DNA of 64,000 nt from Desmodesmus armatus (lineage: Eukaryota > Chlorophyta > Chlorophyceae > Sphaeropleales > Scenedesmaceae), in assembly GCA_007449985.2 (NCBI GenBank), contig VIIQ02000631.1, positions 619,501 through 683,500 of the forward strand. Direction: 5' to 3'. The notes beneath the pieces were generated by a model that saw only the letters and a program-made list of their open reading frames with translations, did not search any database and was not told the origin of the DNA. Shown piece by piece: positions 1-13,074 of this stretch. Position 1 is the stretch's first letter. Every line of letters starts with the position of its first letter. The position numbers and the translations under genes were made by a program.

Positions 1-955
1 GAAGCCGATTGTGTCTTGCCAATTATTTCTTGCCACTTATGTCAATGGGTGCCGGCCACATGAGCAACCAGGTAGACTGCACGGTGCCTGCACTGAAGCC
101 ACCGGCCCCGGTGGGGGGTGGACAGAATTTGATGGGGTCTTATACAGCTGCCCCCAATTGTCCAGCTGCAACATGACAGCGGGATGTTGTGGAGTCACCA
201 GGTGAAGGACCACATGCAAGGAACTGGGGGAGTCCTCAATTGCAGTGCACATTTTGAAGGAAACTCCGTTACAGACAAGTACCTCTGCCTTGCTCAAGGC
301 TCATCAGCAGTGCTTGCAGCTGGGTCATGCCAGCCAGGACCCCTTGAGTCACTCAACAGTCAGTGACTGCCCTGTTGGCAGTTGGCACCCCTCCCCCAAC
401 CAGGCAGGCTGGGATGCAGCTGGTCACCCACCAACACAAAAAGGTTTGCGGAATTTAGACGTGAGGACCAAGCAATCTATGATCTGTGTGTTGCAACTTG
501 CAGCCCACCACCTGCCCAAGACAGTCACTGTCCGACTTGTAGCTTTGCGCTCTACACCTATGTGTAGCAGTCAGTGACAGTGATTCAGCACCCAACCCAA
601 ACAATCAGCCGCAACAGCAGTGCGCAGCAGCCTGCCAACGTGCTGAAAGAAAGTGATACAATGCCATGGTGCCGTGCACAGCTCATCAGATCCCCTGCCA
701 CAAAGCAGCATTCTGGTGCGTAACAGCAGCAGCCGCACCCTCGCTCACCCCTCTTGCCACAGCTAGCCCTCTTCCCCAAGACACAGCCATACCCCAGCAG
801 TCAAACTGGCCAACACGCGATTGGACAAGCCGTCAAACAACAGTAAGCGTCAGAACCACCTGCCCCTGCTCCCTTGCCGCTGCATCAGATCCGATCTGAG
901 TGCGTTCGCTTCAACACCAAAAACACCCTCGCTGCCTCGAAACTTGGCTGGCACC
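1..955. other. Region downstream of CTP synthase; no gene supported
   Basis: No exon could be assembled on either strand. The stretch probably holds the 3' UTR of the minus-strand CTP synthase gene. The nearest minus-strand TGTAA that I found is at 269-273 (read as ttaca on the plus strand), which would give a 3' UTR of about 690 nt. That length is plausible for a chlorophyte but not proven. Short open frames here look random in composition. Confidence 0.5.
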
Positions 956-3900
956 TCAACCGGCCATGAACAGTGCAGCCTTGCTGCTGCCCCCCTCCTT
1001 GCCACTGCCTGCTGGCACACCGTTAGCTGCTGCTGCTGCTGCTGCCGAAGGTGCCAGCGACAGGTTGTCCATGCCTAACTGCATGGACGCCTGTGGGCTG
1101 GGCTTGATGGGTGTCGACATGGGGCTGGGCTGTGGTGTGGCCCGGCTTGTGAGGTAGCTGTTGAGCCGCTTGCCTGATGCAAGGATGAACCCAAGGAACA
1201 GCGGGCTGGCGCGGCCAGGCCGGGACTTGAACTCAGGGTGGAACTGCAGCAACAGCAAGCAGGCAGTGCCACACAATCTTGGTCAACCATGTGGTCACAT
1301 CCGCCACTCAACGTCTACAGCAGTCGGCCATTGGGGACGTCCATACGAGAGTGTTCACAGCAGCGCAAGCCTATGCACATCCCATGGCTGCCAGCACAAG
1401 ATGCCACAAGGGTCAGGTATGTCTGTAAAGCTGGAGTGCTGCTGTGCATGCTGCTGCCCCACCTGTGCTGCCACGTAGAAGGGGTGTCCTGACGGGTTGT
1501 CCTGCAGCTCCACCACCTCCATGCGCTCCCCTGTCTCATCACGCCCAACAAACAGCAGGCCCTCCTGCTCAATCTTGGACACCATCTCAGGGTTGACCTC
1601 ATACCTGCGCGACAAAGCAGGCAGAGCAGGGTAAAGGGACAGTGACACAGGTGCTGCCAGCAACAACCGCTTGCTTCATGCGCGAGCCCTTTGGGTGCTG
1701 ACAAACCATCACACACACATCGACTTGGCATGCCACTGCAGCATCCCTATAGAATGCTGGCAAGGACATCTGCACCTTTACCCCACACGCCGCATGGATT
1801 CCTTTCACTAGCATCATCATGTGCTTTGACCGCTGCACCCAGTACAGCTAGACCTGCAGACTGGCGCGCCGCGCTGATGATAGATGATGTCATACTATTC
1901 AACTCAAAAAGTACCACCAGGCCCACCTGTGCCTGTGCCGCTCATCTATGAAGCGCTCTTTCTGGTAGAGCTTGGCTGTGAGGCAGTTGACGCTCTGCAG
2001 CACCGTCCTGCGCACACCCAGGCGCATTGTGCCGCCCATGTGCTTTGTGGAGATCTCCGGCATGAACACCACAGCAGGGTTTGGGGTGCCGGGGTTGAAC
2101 TCTGTGCTGTCAGCATCCTTGATGCCCAGCACGTTGCGAGCAAACTCGATCACAGCCACCTGCCAGCACAACAGGGCACAATTACTTCACTGGCTCAGGA
2201 CCGCCTAGTGCATGAAGCTGAGCTACAGAATCCCTGTCAGCTTGGTGAACGTCTGCTGCAGTATGGGGTGATGCCAGCAACGCCATTATGCAAGCTGCTT
2301 TTCCTGTTGCTTGCAGCAGCCCTCCACAGGCTTCAGGATGAGCCACTCGCGATCAGCATGAGAGCCCAGCACTGGATTGAATGGCACACTGTTGCACATC
2401 CCTGTCCCTCCATGGGGGGGGGGGTGCAGCTCACCTGCATGCCTAGGCAGATGCCTAGGTAGGGCACCTTGTTCTCACGAGCATACTGTGCTGCAAGGAT
2501 CTTGCCCTCCACACCACGGTTGCCAAAGCCACCTGGCACCAGCACACCATCAGCTGCGCGCAGCTGCGGCATGCAGGAAAAACATGACAAAGCACAGATC
2601 AGTCATTGACAGCAGTATGTGCGTGCGAGGCTGGTGCAGACACTTGCCATGGTCAAAACACCACAAGCAACACCAGCCTGAAATGCCCGCAGCCGTTATT
2701 GGCGTCACCAGAAGCCAACTTGCACTGGGAGGCGGCAACCAAGCCCTGACAAGATTGTCTGAAGTCTGAAGGACACTACACCTGAACAGCACGCCCGGCC
2801 TGCCCGGCGCCCTCACCTCCTTCCAGCTCTGCTCGTACTTGTCTGCCTGCTCCTCCTTTGCCTCTGGCTCCAGGTACTGCGCCTCCACCCACGTCAGCTT
2901 CAGCTTCATGCCCGCTGCCATGCAGGCGTGCTGCAGCGCCTTGAGCACACTGAGGTACGCGTCACTCAGCACCGTGTACTTGCCCACCATCACAATGTGC
3001 ACGGGCTCATGCAGGCTGTCCCACCTGCAGCCCAGGGATCAACACGACGGCAGTGTATCAACAGGACAGTGCTGCGGTGCTGCAGAAAGTGTTGCAGTTT
3101 GCAGTGCAAGAGGGTTGCTGCCTGCAAGTTCCTGTGCACACCCTCCAGCTGCTGCCACTCTCCGCAAAGGCAGTGCCCAGGGGGACGCCGCTTTCAAGCG
3201 TACACACAGCATCTGCCTAGCTTGGGTGATTCAAGCATACACACAGCATCTGCCTAGCTGCGGTGATGCCACACACAGGCCTGAGCAAACCTGACCCTCA
3301 ACTGCATGATAACTGCCGCCCTCTGCATGACCCTTCAGCCCCACCTGTCTGCTATCTGCACTTTCCACTGGTGCATGTCCAGCTGCCTGCTGTACTGGCT
3401 GAGGCCCAGCACACCCAGGATGGTGCCGTGCGCATCCTGGCTCTGCATCAGCAGCGGGACGCGCCAAATGTTGCTGACGTCGTGCATCGTCAGCACGTTT
3501 TGAGGGGCCACCTGGCAGAACAGCGCCTGCAGGCAGCAAGCAGCAAGCAGCAAGCAGCAAGCAGGGACGGCACGAGCACGACAGGGAGGTTTCTCAGCGA
3601 GACGCGCACAGCACAACAAGACTTCACCACTGCCTGCCATCATGCCGCCCACTGCATGAGTCCAGCCCTGTGGTTTTTGCTGCTGCATGGGCTGCTGCCC
3701 CAGCACACCAACTGGCACATGTCTACCTGTTCACATGCTGCAGTCACCCGACACGGCCAAACACACAGGCAGGGTGGGTAGGTGCAGTCCCAACCTCTCC
3801 TCAGCCCCTGTGACTCAGCCGCTAGCGGCTGGCGCCAGCCATTTGTCTGTCTGCCAGGCCTGTCTCACCAGCTTTTGCCGCACGGAGTCATCAAGTGGCT

Positions 3901-6035
3901 CGCTGCAGCGGCATGCCAGCAGGTCTGGGTGCAGGCCCAGGCTGCGCAGCACTGCCACACTGTGTTGCGTGGGCTTGGTCTTCTGCTCACCCACCACGCC
4001 GATGATGGGCACAAGGCTCACATGCACGATGCACATGTTACCACGACCAACCCTGCAACACAACAGCGAGCGACACGCGCAGCCGGCGTAGGCAGTGAAA
4101 GGCGATGTCTGATGGGGTGGTGAGGGGTGTGTGAGTGACGTGCATGGACAAGAGATATTGCTGCCAAGGCCCGCACAGTGACTTCCCTGTTGGCAGTCAG
4201 CACGTTTCCTGAACGCAGATGTAACCACTGAGTAGATAGACATGCATCTTTACCATGACGGTGCACTACCAGTGAAGGCAGAAGGGTGCAGTTGCAGCAG
4301 CTGTCCAGCTGCTTCACCATGCCTGTGAAATTCCCTACTGGTCACTGTGTCTGAAGACAAAGAGATCACCCCATTGCCAGATGCAGCTGGCCTCGTCAAC
4401 AAAGGGTGCAGCTGCTGTTGACAGCTCTGTGTTGGCTGCCGCTCCCCCTGAACAAACTGCAGTGTTCTGCACTTACTTGAAGTGGAACTGCCTGAGTGCC
4501 TCCACGAACGGGCTGCTCTCAATGTCACCGACAGTGCCACCCAGCTCGATGACACACACATCAGGCACACCAGGCATGCCATCCACTGGTATGTGGGCCA
4601 CGCGCTGGATCCAGTCCTGAATGGCATCTGTGATGTGAGGCACAACCTGCAGCACAGCAGCAGCAGACACGCCAGCAACGCCAGGATGTGCAAAAGCTGT
4701 TCACAAGCTGCAGTTGGCTGGTCGACAAAACCCACCACGCTGCGGGAGTGCTGGTGTTGGTGGGCCAGCTGCACTGGATGCTGATGTGTCTCTAGATGGC
4801 GTGTCATACTGCTAGTGACTGCTGAGGGAACAGCCAGCAATACAGGGGTACAGCCCGCAAAGACTGCTGCCATGCTGCCAGTTCCAAAATCTCCACGCCA
4901 CAGTTGCCCTCATGGGGTGACCTGAAGCACACTGGCTACATCCCACTGCCGCAGTCGTCAGCTTGCAACTGCCTGTCGCATGCAGCACTGCATGGTGCGA
5001 CTGCTGCAGAAGCCATACAACAATTGGCACCACCGTTGGCTGCGCGGGGGGTATGGGCTGCGGCTGGGCTGACACTGCTGTCCCTGGGGAGTTTCCAAAT
5101 CACTCAGCGGGGCGCACCTGCACTGTCTTGCCCAGATAGTCGCCACGGCGCTCCCGATCCAACACACTCTGCAGCAAAAGCAGCAGTGGATTGCTGTTGA
5201 ATATGCAGCATGGTGCGTAATCCAGCGCCTGCCCTGTTGTGGTGCAGAGGCGGGGCCCATGTACCCGCCAATGCATCTGCTGTATGCACAGACTGCACCA
5301 CTGCCAGCTGCGTCCAGCCAGCCAGCTGCCAGGTGCTGTAGCTAGCCTCAGGCAGGAGCCACACCTGGTACACTTTGCCTGTTGTGAGGTTGTTGTCACG
5401 TGTGAGTGTGACATCCAAGAACCGCTCATAGTTGCCGAGGTCCAGGTCAGCCTGGAGGGCAAACAAAGTAGCAAGCAGCCAAGCGAGGCGGGTGATGCTT
5501 TGGCTCCCCTTCCACCAGAGTGCCAATTCTCAGTCTCAGTATGCGGACAGCTGCAACGTGCCGTGTGTCCCATAGCTGGGATGGCAGCAAAAGCTCAAGA
5601 CCTTCCACTTGTCAGCCCCCCGTCGGCAGCCTGCCAGTTGGACTGATCAAGTGGCTGCATGTATGCTGATTGGAATGCAAGCTGGAATTTGTGCCAGGAA
5701 TAGATTGTGGAAGCTGCTGCTGCAGGGACGCCATGGCAGCCGCACAGGGTGTAGCCAGACCCACCTCCCCGCCGTCATCAAGCACAAAGACCTCCCCATG
5801 CTCAAAGGGTGACATGGTGCCGGCATCAATGTTCAAGTAGGGATCTGTGGAAGACCACAGCCACGTGAGGAGGGTCTTGAGTGTGCTGCGTGCTGTTGCA
5901 CTGCAGCTGCTGCTTACCAATTTTGATGGAGGTAACCCTCAGCCCGCTGTTCTTCAGTAGCACGCCGATGCTGCTCGCCGTGACTCCCTTTCCTAACCCA
6001 CTGACCACACCACCCGTGACCAAAACATACTTCAT
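956..6035 (-). CDS. CTPS: CTP synthase, 12 exons, about 623 aa
   Basis: CTP synthase converts UTP, ATP and glutamine to CTP, the last step of pyrimidine nucleotide synthesis, in the cytosol. Exons (minus, 5' to 3'): 6035-5918, 5844-5765, 5451-5365, 5168-5118, 4646-4477, 4052-3869, 3526-3345, 3024-2817, 2563-2435, 2159-1927, 1604-1463, 1243-956. All joins keep frame. The protein opens with [17 protein letters not shown], the amidoligase P-loop, followed by the [21 protein letters not shown] segment split over an exon border, [13 protein letters not shown], and [15 protein letters not shown]. The glutamine amidotransferase half has the nucleophile Cys in YLGICLGMQ (about residue 399) and the His/Glu pair in FHPEF (about 530 and 532). 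Both active sites are complete. After the conserved domain there is an Ala/Ser/Pro-rich tail of roughly 60 residues, longer than in most homologues. The start is the only ATG that gives the canonical N-terminus. Confidence 0.97.
3202..3275 (+). repeat. Two-copy 37-bp tandem repeat in a CTP synthase intron
   Basis: The string acacacagcatctgcctagc occurs at 3202 and again at 3239, followed by related ggtgat sequence. It lies in the intron between exons 7 and 8. Confidence 0.8.
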
Positions 6036-7808
6036 GGCTGTGGCCCTGTTTCGTGCACTGCTGCTGCTTCCGTGCACTGCTTCCAAGCTGCAGTGTCGGC
6101 GCGTCACTTAAATCACGGGGCATACAGAAAACCTGTTGAAGCAAACGTCTGGACCCTCCTGAGTCCTCATGGCTTTGGCGCCTGGACGCCGATTTGTAAC
6201 ATGTGCCGTTGCAGCCTTGAAAGTTTTTGAATAAAAACTCCCTCCAAGCATGTTGTTGTTGTTCTACGCATGCAGCAGCACTTCTGATGTATGAAATCAA
6301 TGATTGTCTACCTAAGCGGGCTGGGCAAGCAACAGCATGGTTCGGCACTGGGCCAGCCTGCCAATGACAGCCTGTCATAGGGCGAACAACACACCATCTG
6401 CAGGCTGACAAGCAGGCTACATGATCATTATTTTCTGGTCCCAGGAGTCATGCTGTGTTTGCCACACGCCGCAGCATGCTTGTCTGCTTCGTTCCGTCTC
6501 TGAAGGCATGGCATGCGGCGGCAGCATGTGGTCCAAACGCAGTGCACCGTTTGGCCAGTATCGCCAGTGCACAGAAATGTCGCTGTTCTTATGTGACAGC
6601 TGCCATCACCCGCATTCTACCTGAATCAGCAGCAGACGTCACAAGAAGCTTGCAACCTGACAGGGTCAGTTACACTCAACACAGCCGATATGGGCTTATC
6701 CAGCGAGCCCCAGGTCCATCACACCTGTGCGTAGCTTGAATTGCGTGCAGACCCCAAACTACCAACAATGGCGTGTGCGCACGGTGAGTTAGCACATATA
6801 GGCTAACCCTGGTCACTCTCGTTTACCAGTAGTGACACAATGCTTTGGCAATGCCATGCATGAGTGCCACCCATATCGGGGCTGCAGCAACGGAAGGAAT
6901 GCAGACAAACAGCACCTGTGCGACTGCAGATGGCAGGCGGCTCATGTGCGCAAGGAAGTGACACAGCACAGTCACTGAAGCGCTCATGATGACAACAGTG
7001 CCAGCTCTACCAGTGGTAGGCATGAAAGCCTTGCACCCTGATTGTGTGCTCTCTCCACATTGCACGGGCTTGCTCACAGCAAGATTTCAAGAATGCCTCT
7101 CAGTCACAAAGGGGCATACAGACACATGATAGGTAAGGAATGCATGCTGCCAATGCACGAGTTGCATATCCCCAAGATAGCTGAGTAAATACTCCAGATA
7201 ATGTGATGGTCCGACCAACCACACTGAGTCAGTGTACCAACCAACACCCCGACTGGTTTGATAACCACCACCACCACCAATTTCAAATCAGAAAACACCT
7301 GGGTAAAAGCATCTTGCTTGACTACCACCCCACACTGCAACCACGCCCTGCATCAACGTGCTCTGCGCTCCAGCCCATCCTATCCTATCCTAGCCTATCC
7401 TTCGGCTCCACAACACGTCCTGCCTTTGTGGCATGGCATATTGCCATGAGCACATATCAGCAAGATACCTTGGTAAAACCAAGGAGCGAGACGACACTCT
7501 CCGCACGTGCACTGCCTGTGCCGCAAGCTACAAGCCACTGGCTGCATCAAGCTCTCAGCAATGATCGCTTCAAGCAATGCGTTGTGTGTGCTGACACCAT
7601 CCTCTCAAACCACGCAAGCCATTCTCAAACCCAATGGGTGCCTATACAGGCCAACAAGCGCCAAGAATGCATGCAGCTGCAGAGACCGGCGTGCAACACG
7701 TGCACCTGTGCACAATACACACCTCGACCAGAGCAGAGTCCCACAGCCCCATTCATCTCAACATGGCTTTACAATGGGCCCATGCATGACTTGAACTGTG
7801 ACCGAGCC
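6036..7808. other. Intergenic region between CTP synthase and the LysM/LRR gene
   Basis: This 1.77-kb stretch should hold the promoter and 5' UTR of CTP synthase (lower end) and the 3' UTR of the upstream minus-strand gene (upper end). A minus-strand TGTAA lies at 7769-7773, about 36 nt after that gene's stop, and another at 6668-6672. I see no convincing exon, RNA gene or repeat. By eye the plus strand around 7.2-7.8 kb is rich in C and A. Confidence 0.45.
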
Positions 7809-10800
7809 TCACTGTGCTGGCTGCACAGCCTGCAGATGCTGCCGCGATAGCGGCCACAACAGCCGCCGGTTGCCGCTAAGCTCAACATCCTGGAAAGTGG
7901 GCTTCCTGGTGTCAGGAATGACTGTAGTGGAAGGGTCCACAGGCACCGGCAGCGACCCAATGGGTGTCGGCGCAGGGGGCGAGGGGGGCTGGGCAGCAGG
8001 GGGCGGCGGTGGCGCCGGCGGTGCTGCTGGGGTGGTGGCTGGTGTGATTGCTGGCTTCATGACAGGAGCACCTGCTGCTGCTGCTGCTTGGTCGACTGGC
8101 GTGATTGTAGCTCGCTCCATAGCAGAGCTCGGGTTGACCGGCCCTGGTGCTCCGTTACCTGCACCAGCAGCCGGGCTCGGGCTAGCAGCAGCCGGGCTGG
8201 GGCTAGGGGTAGCTGGGCTGGGGCTAGGAGTGGCTGGACTGGGGCTTGGAGTGGCCGGACTGGGGCTCGGAGTGGCCGGGCTGGGGCTGGGGACAGCTGG
8301 GCTGGGGCTGGGGCTAAGCTTGGGTGCAGGGCTGGGACTGCTTGCTGCAGGTGATGGTGACGGTGAGGCTGTAGCACCTGCTGCACCTGCTGCAGGACCT
8401 GCTATCGGCCCAGTCCCAGCAGCAGGCTTGGGCCCAGCAGAGGGACCGAGCCCAGGTATACCACTGGGCGTACCAGGGGCAATGCCTGGCACTACAGGCG
8501 GTACTGCGCCCGCCATCGGGTCCTTGGGCGGTACAACGGTTGGCGGTACCACTGGCGCGCCAGTCAGTGGGTCTTTCGGTGGCACGATGGTTGGCGGCAC
8601 CACTAGAGGCACTGTGGCTGCTGCCCCTGGGTATATGCCAGATGGTGGCACGATGCGGCCACCTGCTCCTGCTGCAGTCGCTGGCGCCTTTGTCTTGCAG
8701 ACGCCTGGTGCTGAGCACGTCCTGCATGCCTGCGTCCCTGCAAACGGGCTGATAGTGTCTGCAGGCCTTGCCAGCGAGACTGCAGTATCTCTGCTTTTGC
8801 TGCGCCACTCAGACGGGAGGCAACCCGACAGTCCAGCATTGTCATACAAGGAGCTGCATTCAGCAACACCACACAGCAGCAGCAGCAGCAGTGGCAGTGG
8901 CAGGACACCCTGTCAGCACATGTGCCAGACTCCCTGACAGACCCTTGGTGTTGCGCAGGAATGCATTCCAGGATATCAATGCTGCTGCTTACATATCAGG
9001 TGGGAGTGTTTCCACCTAATATCACACTAATACCACCCCCAAACACCTCATCTTGTCTTGTTCAAAGTTTGAAAGGGTCTGAGGTACTTTCAAAGCTGCC
9101 AGAACCCAACCATCACAGGGCTCCACCCCACTCACATGGATTTGAGGCTGCGCATGCCTGCCCAGCTGCTGGGGACGTTCCCGCTCAGCTGATTGGCCGC
9201 CAGGCCCAAGTTGTTGAGTGCTGCCAGGCTGCCCCACTCCTCAGGCAGGCTGCCTGTGAGCTTGTTACTGTGCAGGTACAGCTGCCTCAACCGCTTCATG
9301 CGGCCCCAACTGCTGGGCAGCTCGCCACTCAAAGAGCAGCCATACAGGGAGATCTCACGCAGGCGGTCATGGGTTGACCATGTGGAAGGCAGGGAGCCTG
9401 CATGCATGGCACAACATGAACATGAATAGGCTGACAAGGCAGTGCTTACAGGGCCAGGAGATGCTGGGGTATCATTGCCTTTCAGGACTGCTGTCATTCA
9501 GAACTGAGTGTTAGCGGGAGTCGCTATGACATCAGGGCCCTGCCAAGTATCCCAGGCTACCGACCTTGGAGTGATGGGTTGTCATAGAGCCACAGGGCTT
9601 GCAGAAACCGCAGCTTAGAAATGTCCACGTCATCACTCAGTGTCCCTGTCAGCTGCTTGGACGACAGGTCGAGCATGTAGACACGGCCTTGACTGTTGCA
9701 GTACAGGTGGGGCCATGCAGGTGTCCCGCAGGGTTCTGTGCCCTCCTGCCACTCAGCGGTCTTGAACCCCAAAGCCTCCGTGAGCGCAAGCAGGGCTGCA
9801 GGCAGCACGTGACATGATGCAGCAGAAGGCCACAGGCACGGGCAGTCAAGAGCTGAGCAGCTTGACCCCTTGGGTCCTGACAAGCAGGCAGGCCCTGCCT
9901 TACAGAACAACTTCTGATCCTGCCCCCATTCTGCAGCTTCTGTCCTGTCAAGCCAAACACTCCTGGGGAAAAGTGACCTTGCAACCTCGCGATAAAGAAA
10001 CAGTGACCTTGCTGAATTGAAGGCTGCTGCCGCGCCTTATGACTGTAACAGGAACGGTCGCTATCTTTGACTGGGGCTAACTCATTCACCCACCTTCAGC
10101 CTCTTCAGCTGGTGAGGGGCCAGGGGGCTTGGTGGGAAACACAGTAGCAGCACCGCTGGGCACAACAGGTGGCGCTATCACTGCATCTGCTGCTGCTGCA
10201 GCGGCAGCTGCTGCCGCTGCTGCTGGGTCAGGTAGCAGTGGTGCAACATCAGGCACAGGAGACGGCGACACTGCTGTTTGGTTGACAACAGCAGAAGCAT
10301 TCGCGGCACTGCCATTCGCCGCTGCTGCAGCTGCGCCAGCCGCTTTACTGCCTGTCGTGACTGATGTGGGGTCCGGATCACACAACAGGAGCTGTGTGCC
10401 CTCCAGGGGCTTGTCTAGGTCTTTCAGGGTGCTGTTGTTGTCCAACAGCAGCTTCCCGACCTTAATGACTGCTGTGTCGGCAACCTTGCTGACAAAGTCA
10501 CCTGGCTGCGCCTGCAGTACCAGCAAGACATGGCATAACTCAGCAACAACCTGTTGAAGTGCAATGTACGCAGTACTGTTGCTTAGGGACCCAGGTTCTA
10601 TTCTAGCACGCAGTACAAGCAACCAGCTGGGTTTTTCTTGACACCATTCCTTCCTGAGCGAACATTTTGCCACATTCTTCTGGGAGCCTGATCCTGAGTA
10701 CCATGCATCACTGGGAAGAACTTGTCAGTGCTCACCGTGTAGTTGTAGCACGTCCTGCTCTTGTTGTCAGCGTGCACAGCAGGGTCAGGCAGAGGCCCAG

Positions 10801-12540
10801 TGACCTGCAGGCCCAAGGGCTGTGCTGGGATGAAGCTCACACCCAGCGTGTCGCCCGCTGCAAGCATACCGCACACCCCGTACCGGACCTTGAAAAAGCC
10901 CTTGTCCGCATTGCCAGTACCCCAACTGGAGCACAGAAACAACGGCAGGAAAGGACGCGGCAGAGCAGACAGCATGCGATGTAAGGAAGCAGGGCAACAG
11001 CAGAGGCAAGCTGCGGTGAGTTGCTGAGAGAGCTTGCACAAGGACAACAGCACCGACTGCATGCTGGAGCAAGGAGTAGGCCCTGACACTGTCTTGACAC
11101 TGGGTGTGGTGTCTGGCACTGCTGGCAGCACTGGCAGCTGTGTGCTGACCTGTTTTTCACCAGCCAGGTGCCTTCAGTGTTGTTGTAGCCGATCACAGTG
11201 ACTGCATGGCCCTCAGATGCAGGTTGCCCACTGTTAGGGCATTCGTACACGGCGTTGGGGTCTGCACCACTGCGGATCCACTCCAAGAAGTCCTGGCAGG
11301 GGAAAATGGGGAGGCCACACGACAGGCGAAGCAGCATTCAACAGGTCAGCATGTCGCACTGCTGCCCAAGCCTATCTCAGTTCTGCCAGGCATCCAATGC
11401 AAAAACACAGTCCTGGGATCAGTCAAATGCTGCGGTGCTCCGTATGTGCAGTGCGCTTGTGACCCCTTAGAACAATGCCTTTGAACAATGCGTAAAGCTC
11501 CACATGCCTGTGGTGTCAGAATGTTGTCAGCCAGTGACTGCTGCCAGCATACATATGGCCTCACCTGGTATATGTTGAAGCGTGTCACAAAGCTCCCATA
11601 CCGCCTGATATGCCGCTGCCCCTCCATCGGACTGCGCACAGGCACTGCTCTGAACCTGCCGCCCTGCAGCTGTTTGGGCTGGTCCTTGCAGCGGTAGTTG
11701 CACATCTTTGCAGGGTCGTCTGTGGTGGCTGCTGTGTAGGGGAGGCAGTCGTACGCCACTATGCTGCCGTTGATCAATCGATCCACGGCTGCACGGATAT
11801 GCCAGGTGTCCTGGCATGTGCGCTGTGCATCTGGACAGAACTGTAGGTCCTGCTGGGAGAGGCTGACGCTGGTTGCATTGATATGCAGCGCCGACGCCAC
11901 TGCCGCTTCCGCAGCTGAGATGACGGCGAAAGGTACTGCTGACTGGCAGGGCCTCTGGTCCTGGACAGGACTGATCGGATCGAAGGACACCGATGCGGTC
12001 CTAGCATCATAGTCTGCTGGTGACGTGGCAACAAGCAGCTTGCCAAAGTCTTCGCTGCCTGGGTTGGCTGCACACAAGCCAGACTGCGGGTTGCACACTG
12101 ACCCTGGGTCTGCTGCATATGAGGCTCGCCATGCCACTCCCTCTGCTGCCCATGTGCGCACACGTGAATAGTCACGAGCGGCTAGGCCTGGTTTGCCTGG
12201 CAGCGGCAGACCTTGGCCTGTGATGCACAGCATGAAAAGTGCAGCATGCAGAACAGTTTGCAAGTTTCAGGCTGCAGCATGCTATTGTTGCAAATGGTGG
12301 AGGGCGCAGCAAGTCACTGCCGCAGCTGCTCCGACAGCAACACCCAATGCACCAGTGCCACGGCTGCAGTACATGGCATGCCGCACAAAATGTGCATTTG
12401 CAGTAACGAACTCCTCTGACTTGCGGCAGATTGGTTTGCTGTTCATCTCACAACCCACCTGCAACAAGCTGCAGCTGCAGGAGTGGGGACACCAGCAGCA
12501 GCTGCAGCACCAGCTGGGAAACTGTGTAGCTGATGCGCAT
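7809..12540 (-). CDS. Secreted papain-fold pseudoprotease with LysM, LRR and SPSP-rich region, about 1007 aa
   Basis: Exons (minus): 12540-12459, 12217-11565, 11292-11150, 10925-10736, 10511-10094, 9795-9565, 9397-9136, 8853-7809; every join is in frame. Residues 1-28 form a signal peptide (MRISYTVSQ then Leu/Val-rich). Residues about 95-300 match C1 papain: DQRPCQSAVPF aligns with the usual DQGxCGSCWAF, with His274 in GHAVTVIGYN and Asn292 in WLVKNSWG. The catalytic Cys position is Ala121 and the following Trp is Val, so peptidase activity is unlikely. A LysM-like segment follows (about 353-400, YNYTAQPGDFVSKVADTAV), binding chitin- or peptidoglycan-type glycans in known families. After an Ala-rich linker come plant-type leucine-rich repeats (about 520-690, for example LRQLYLHSNKLTGSLPEEWG). 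The C-terminal third is Pro-rich with repeated SPSPAT units, typical of hydroxyproline-rich wall glycoproteins. I infer an extracellular or wall-associated binding protein. The combined function is unknown. Confidence 0.88.
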
Positions 12541-13074
12541 GAAGCATGAATCAACAAAATAGCCCCATAGCGAGAACTGCGCGGGCCGAAGGGGCTCCTT
12601 TTGCACTGCACCCTCGAAGCACTGTTGTGCTGGACCCGGAAGCGGACGACGCTACGGAACCTTTGTGAACCTGCGTGAAACTGCACTCAGAGACCGCTCA
12701 AGTACAGCTTGTGCCTCGCACAACGGATGGACGACGACGAAATCGTCAGGCACCACAAGTGTCCCCCCGGGGTTCGCTTGGCAACAAGGCAAGACAGATG
12801 CAATCAAGGAGGTGATGCTGTGTCTTGGGGCGTGATGATGGGTGCCAGGCTGTTGATGTGGAAGAACACGGCAAGAACGTTGACACGTTTATATCGACAC
12901 GTAAGAGCAAGGCAAAGGAAGGAAAAGCAATTCAATGATACAAACATCACCAATCGTAGGCTGTAGAGCTGGAGCATCCTTCCTTGGTGAAGTTCAGGCG
13001 GAAGTAGAACACAAAGCACAAACCAACCGAGAATAGCGACGAAAAAAAATCAATAGTGGCACATGTAACTTTCA
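12541..13074. other. Intergenic region between the pseudoprotease and GH30 genes
   Basis: This 534-bp gap lies between two minus-strand genes. It should contain the promoter and 5' UTR of the pseudoprotease gene and the 3' UTR of the GH30 gene. No TGTAA in minus orientation was noticed. No exon or repeat is evident. Confidence 0.4.

Noticed and set aside
7798..8937. Long plus-strand Gly/Leu-rich frame opposite the SPSP region
   Set aside because: It is the antisense shadow of the SPSP repeats of the minus-strand gene, whose splice-linked model is much stronger.
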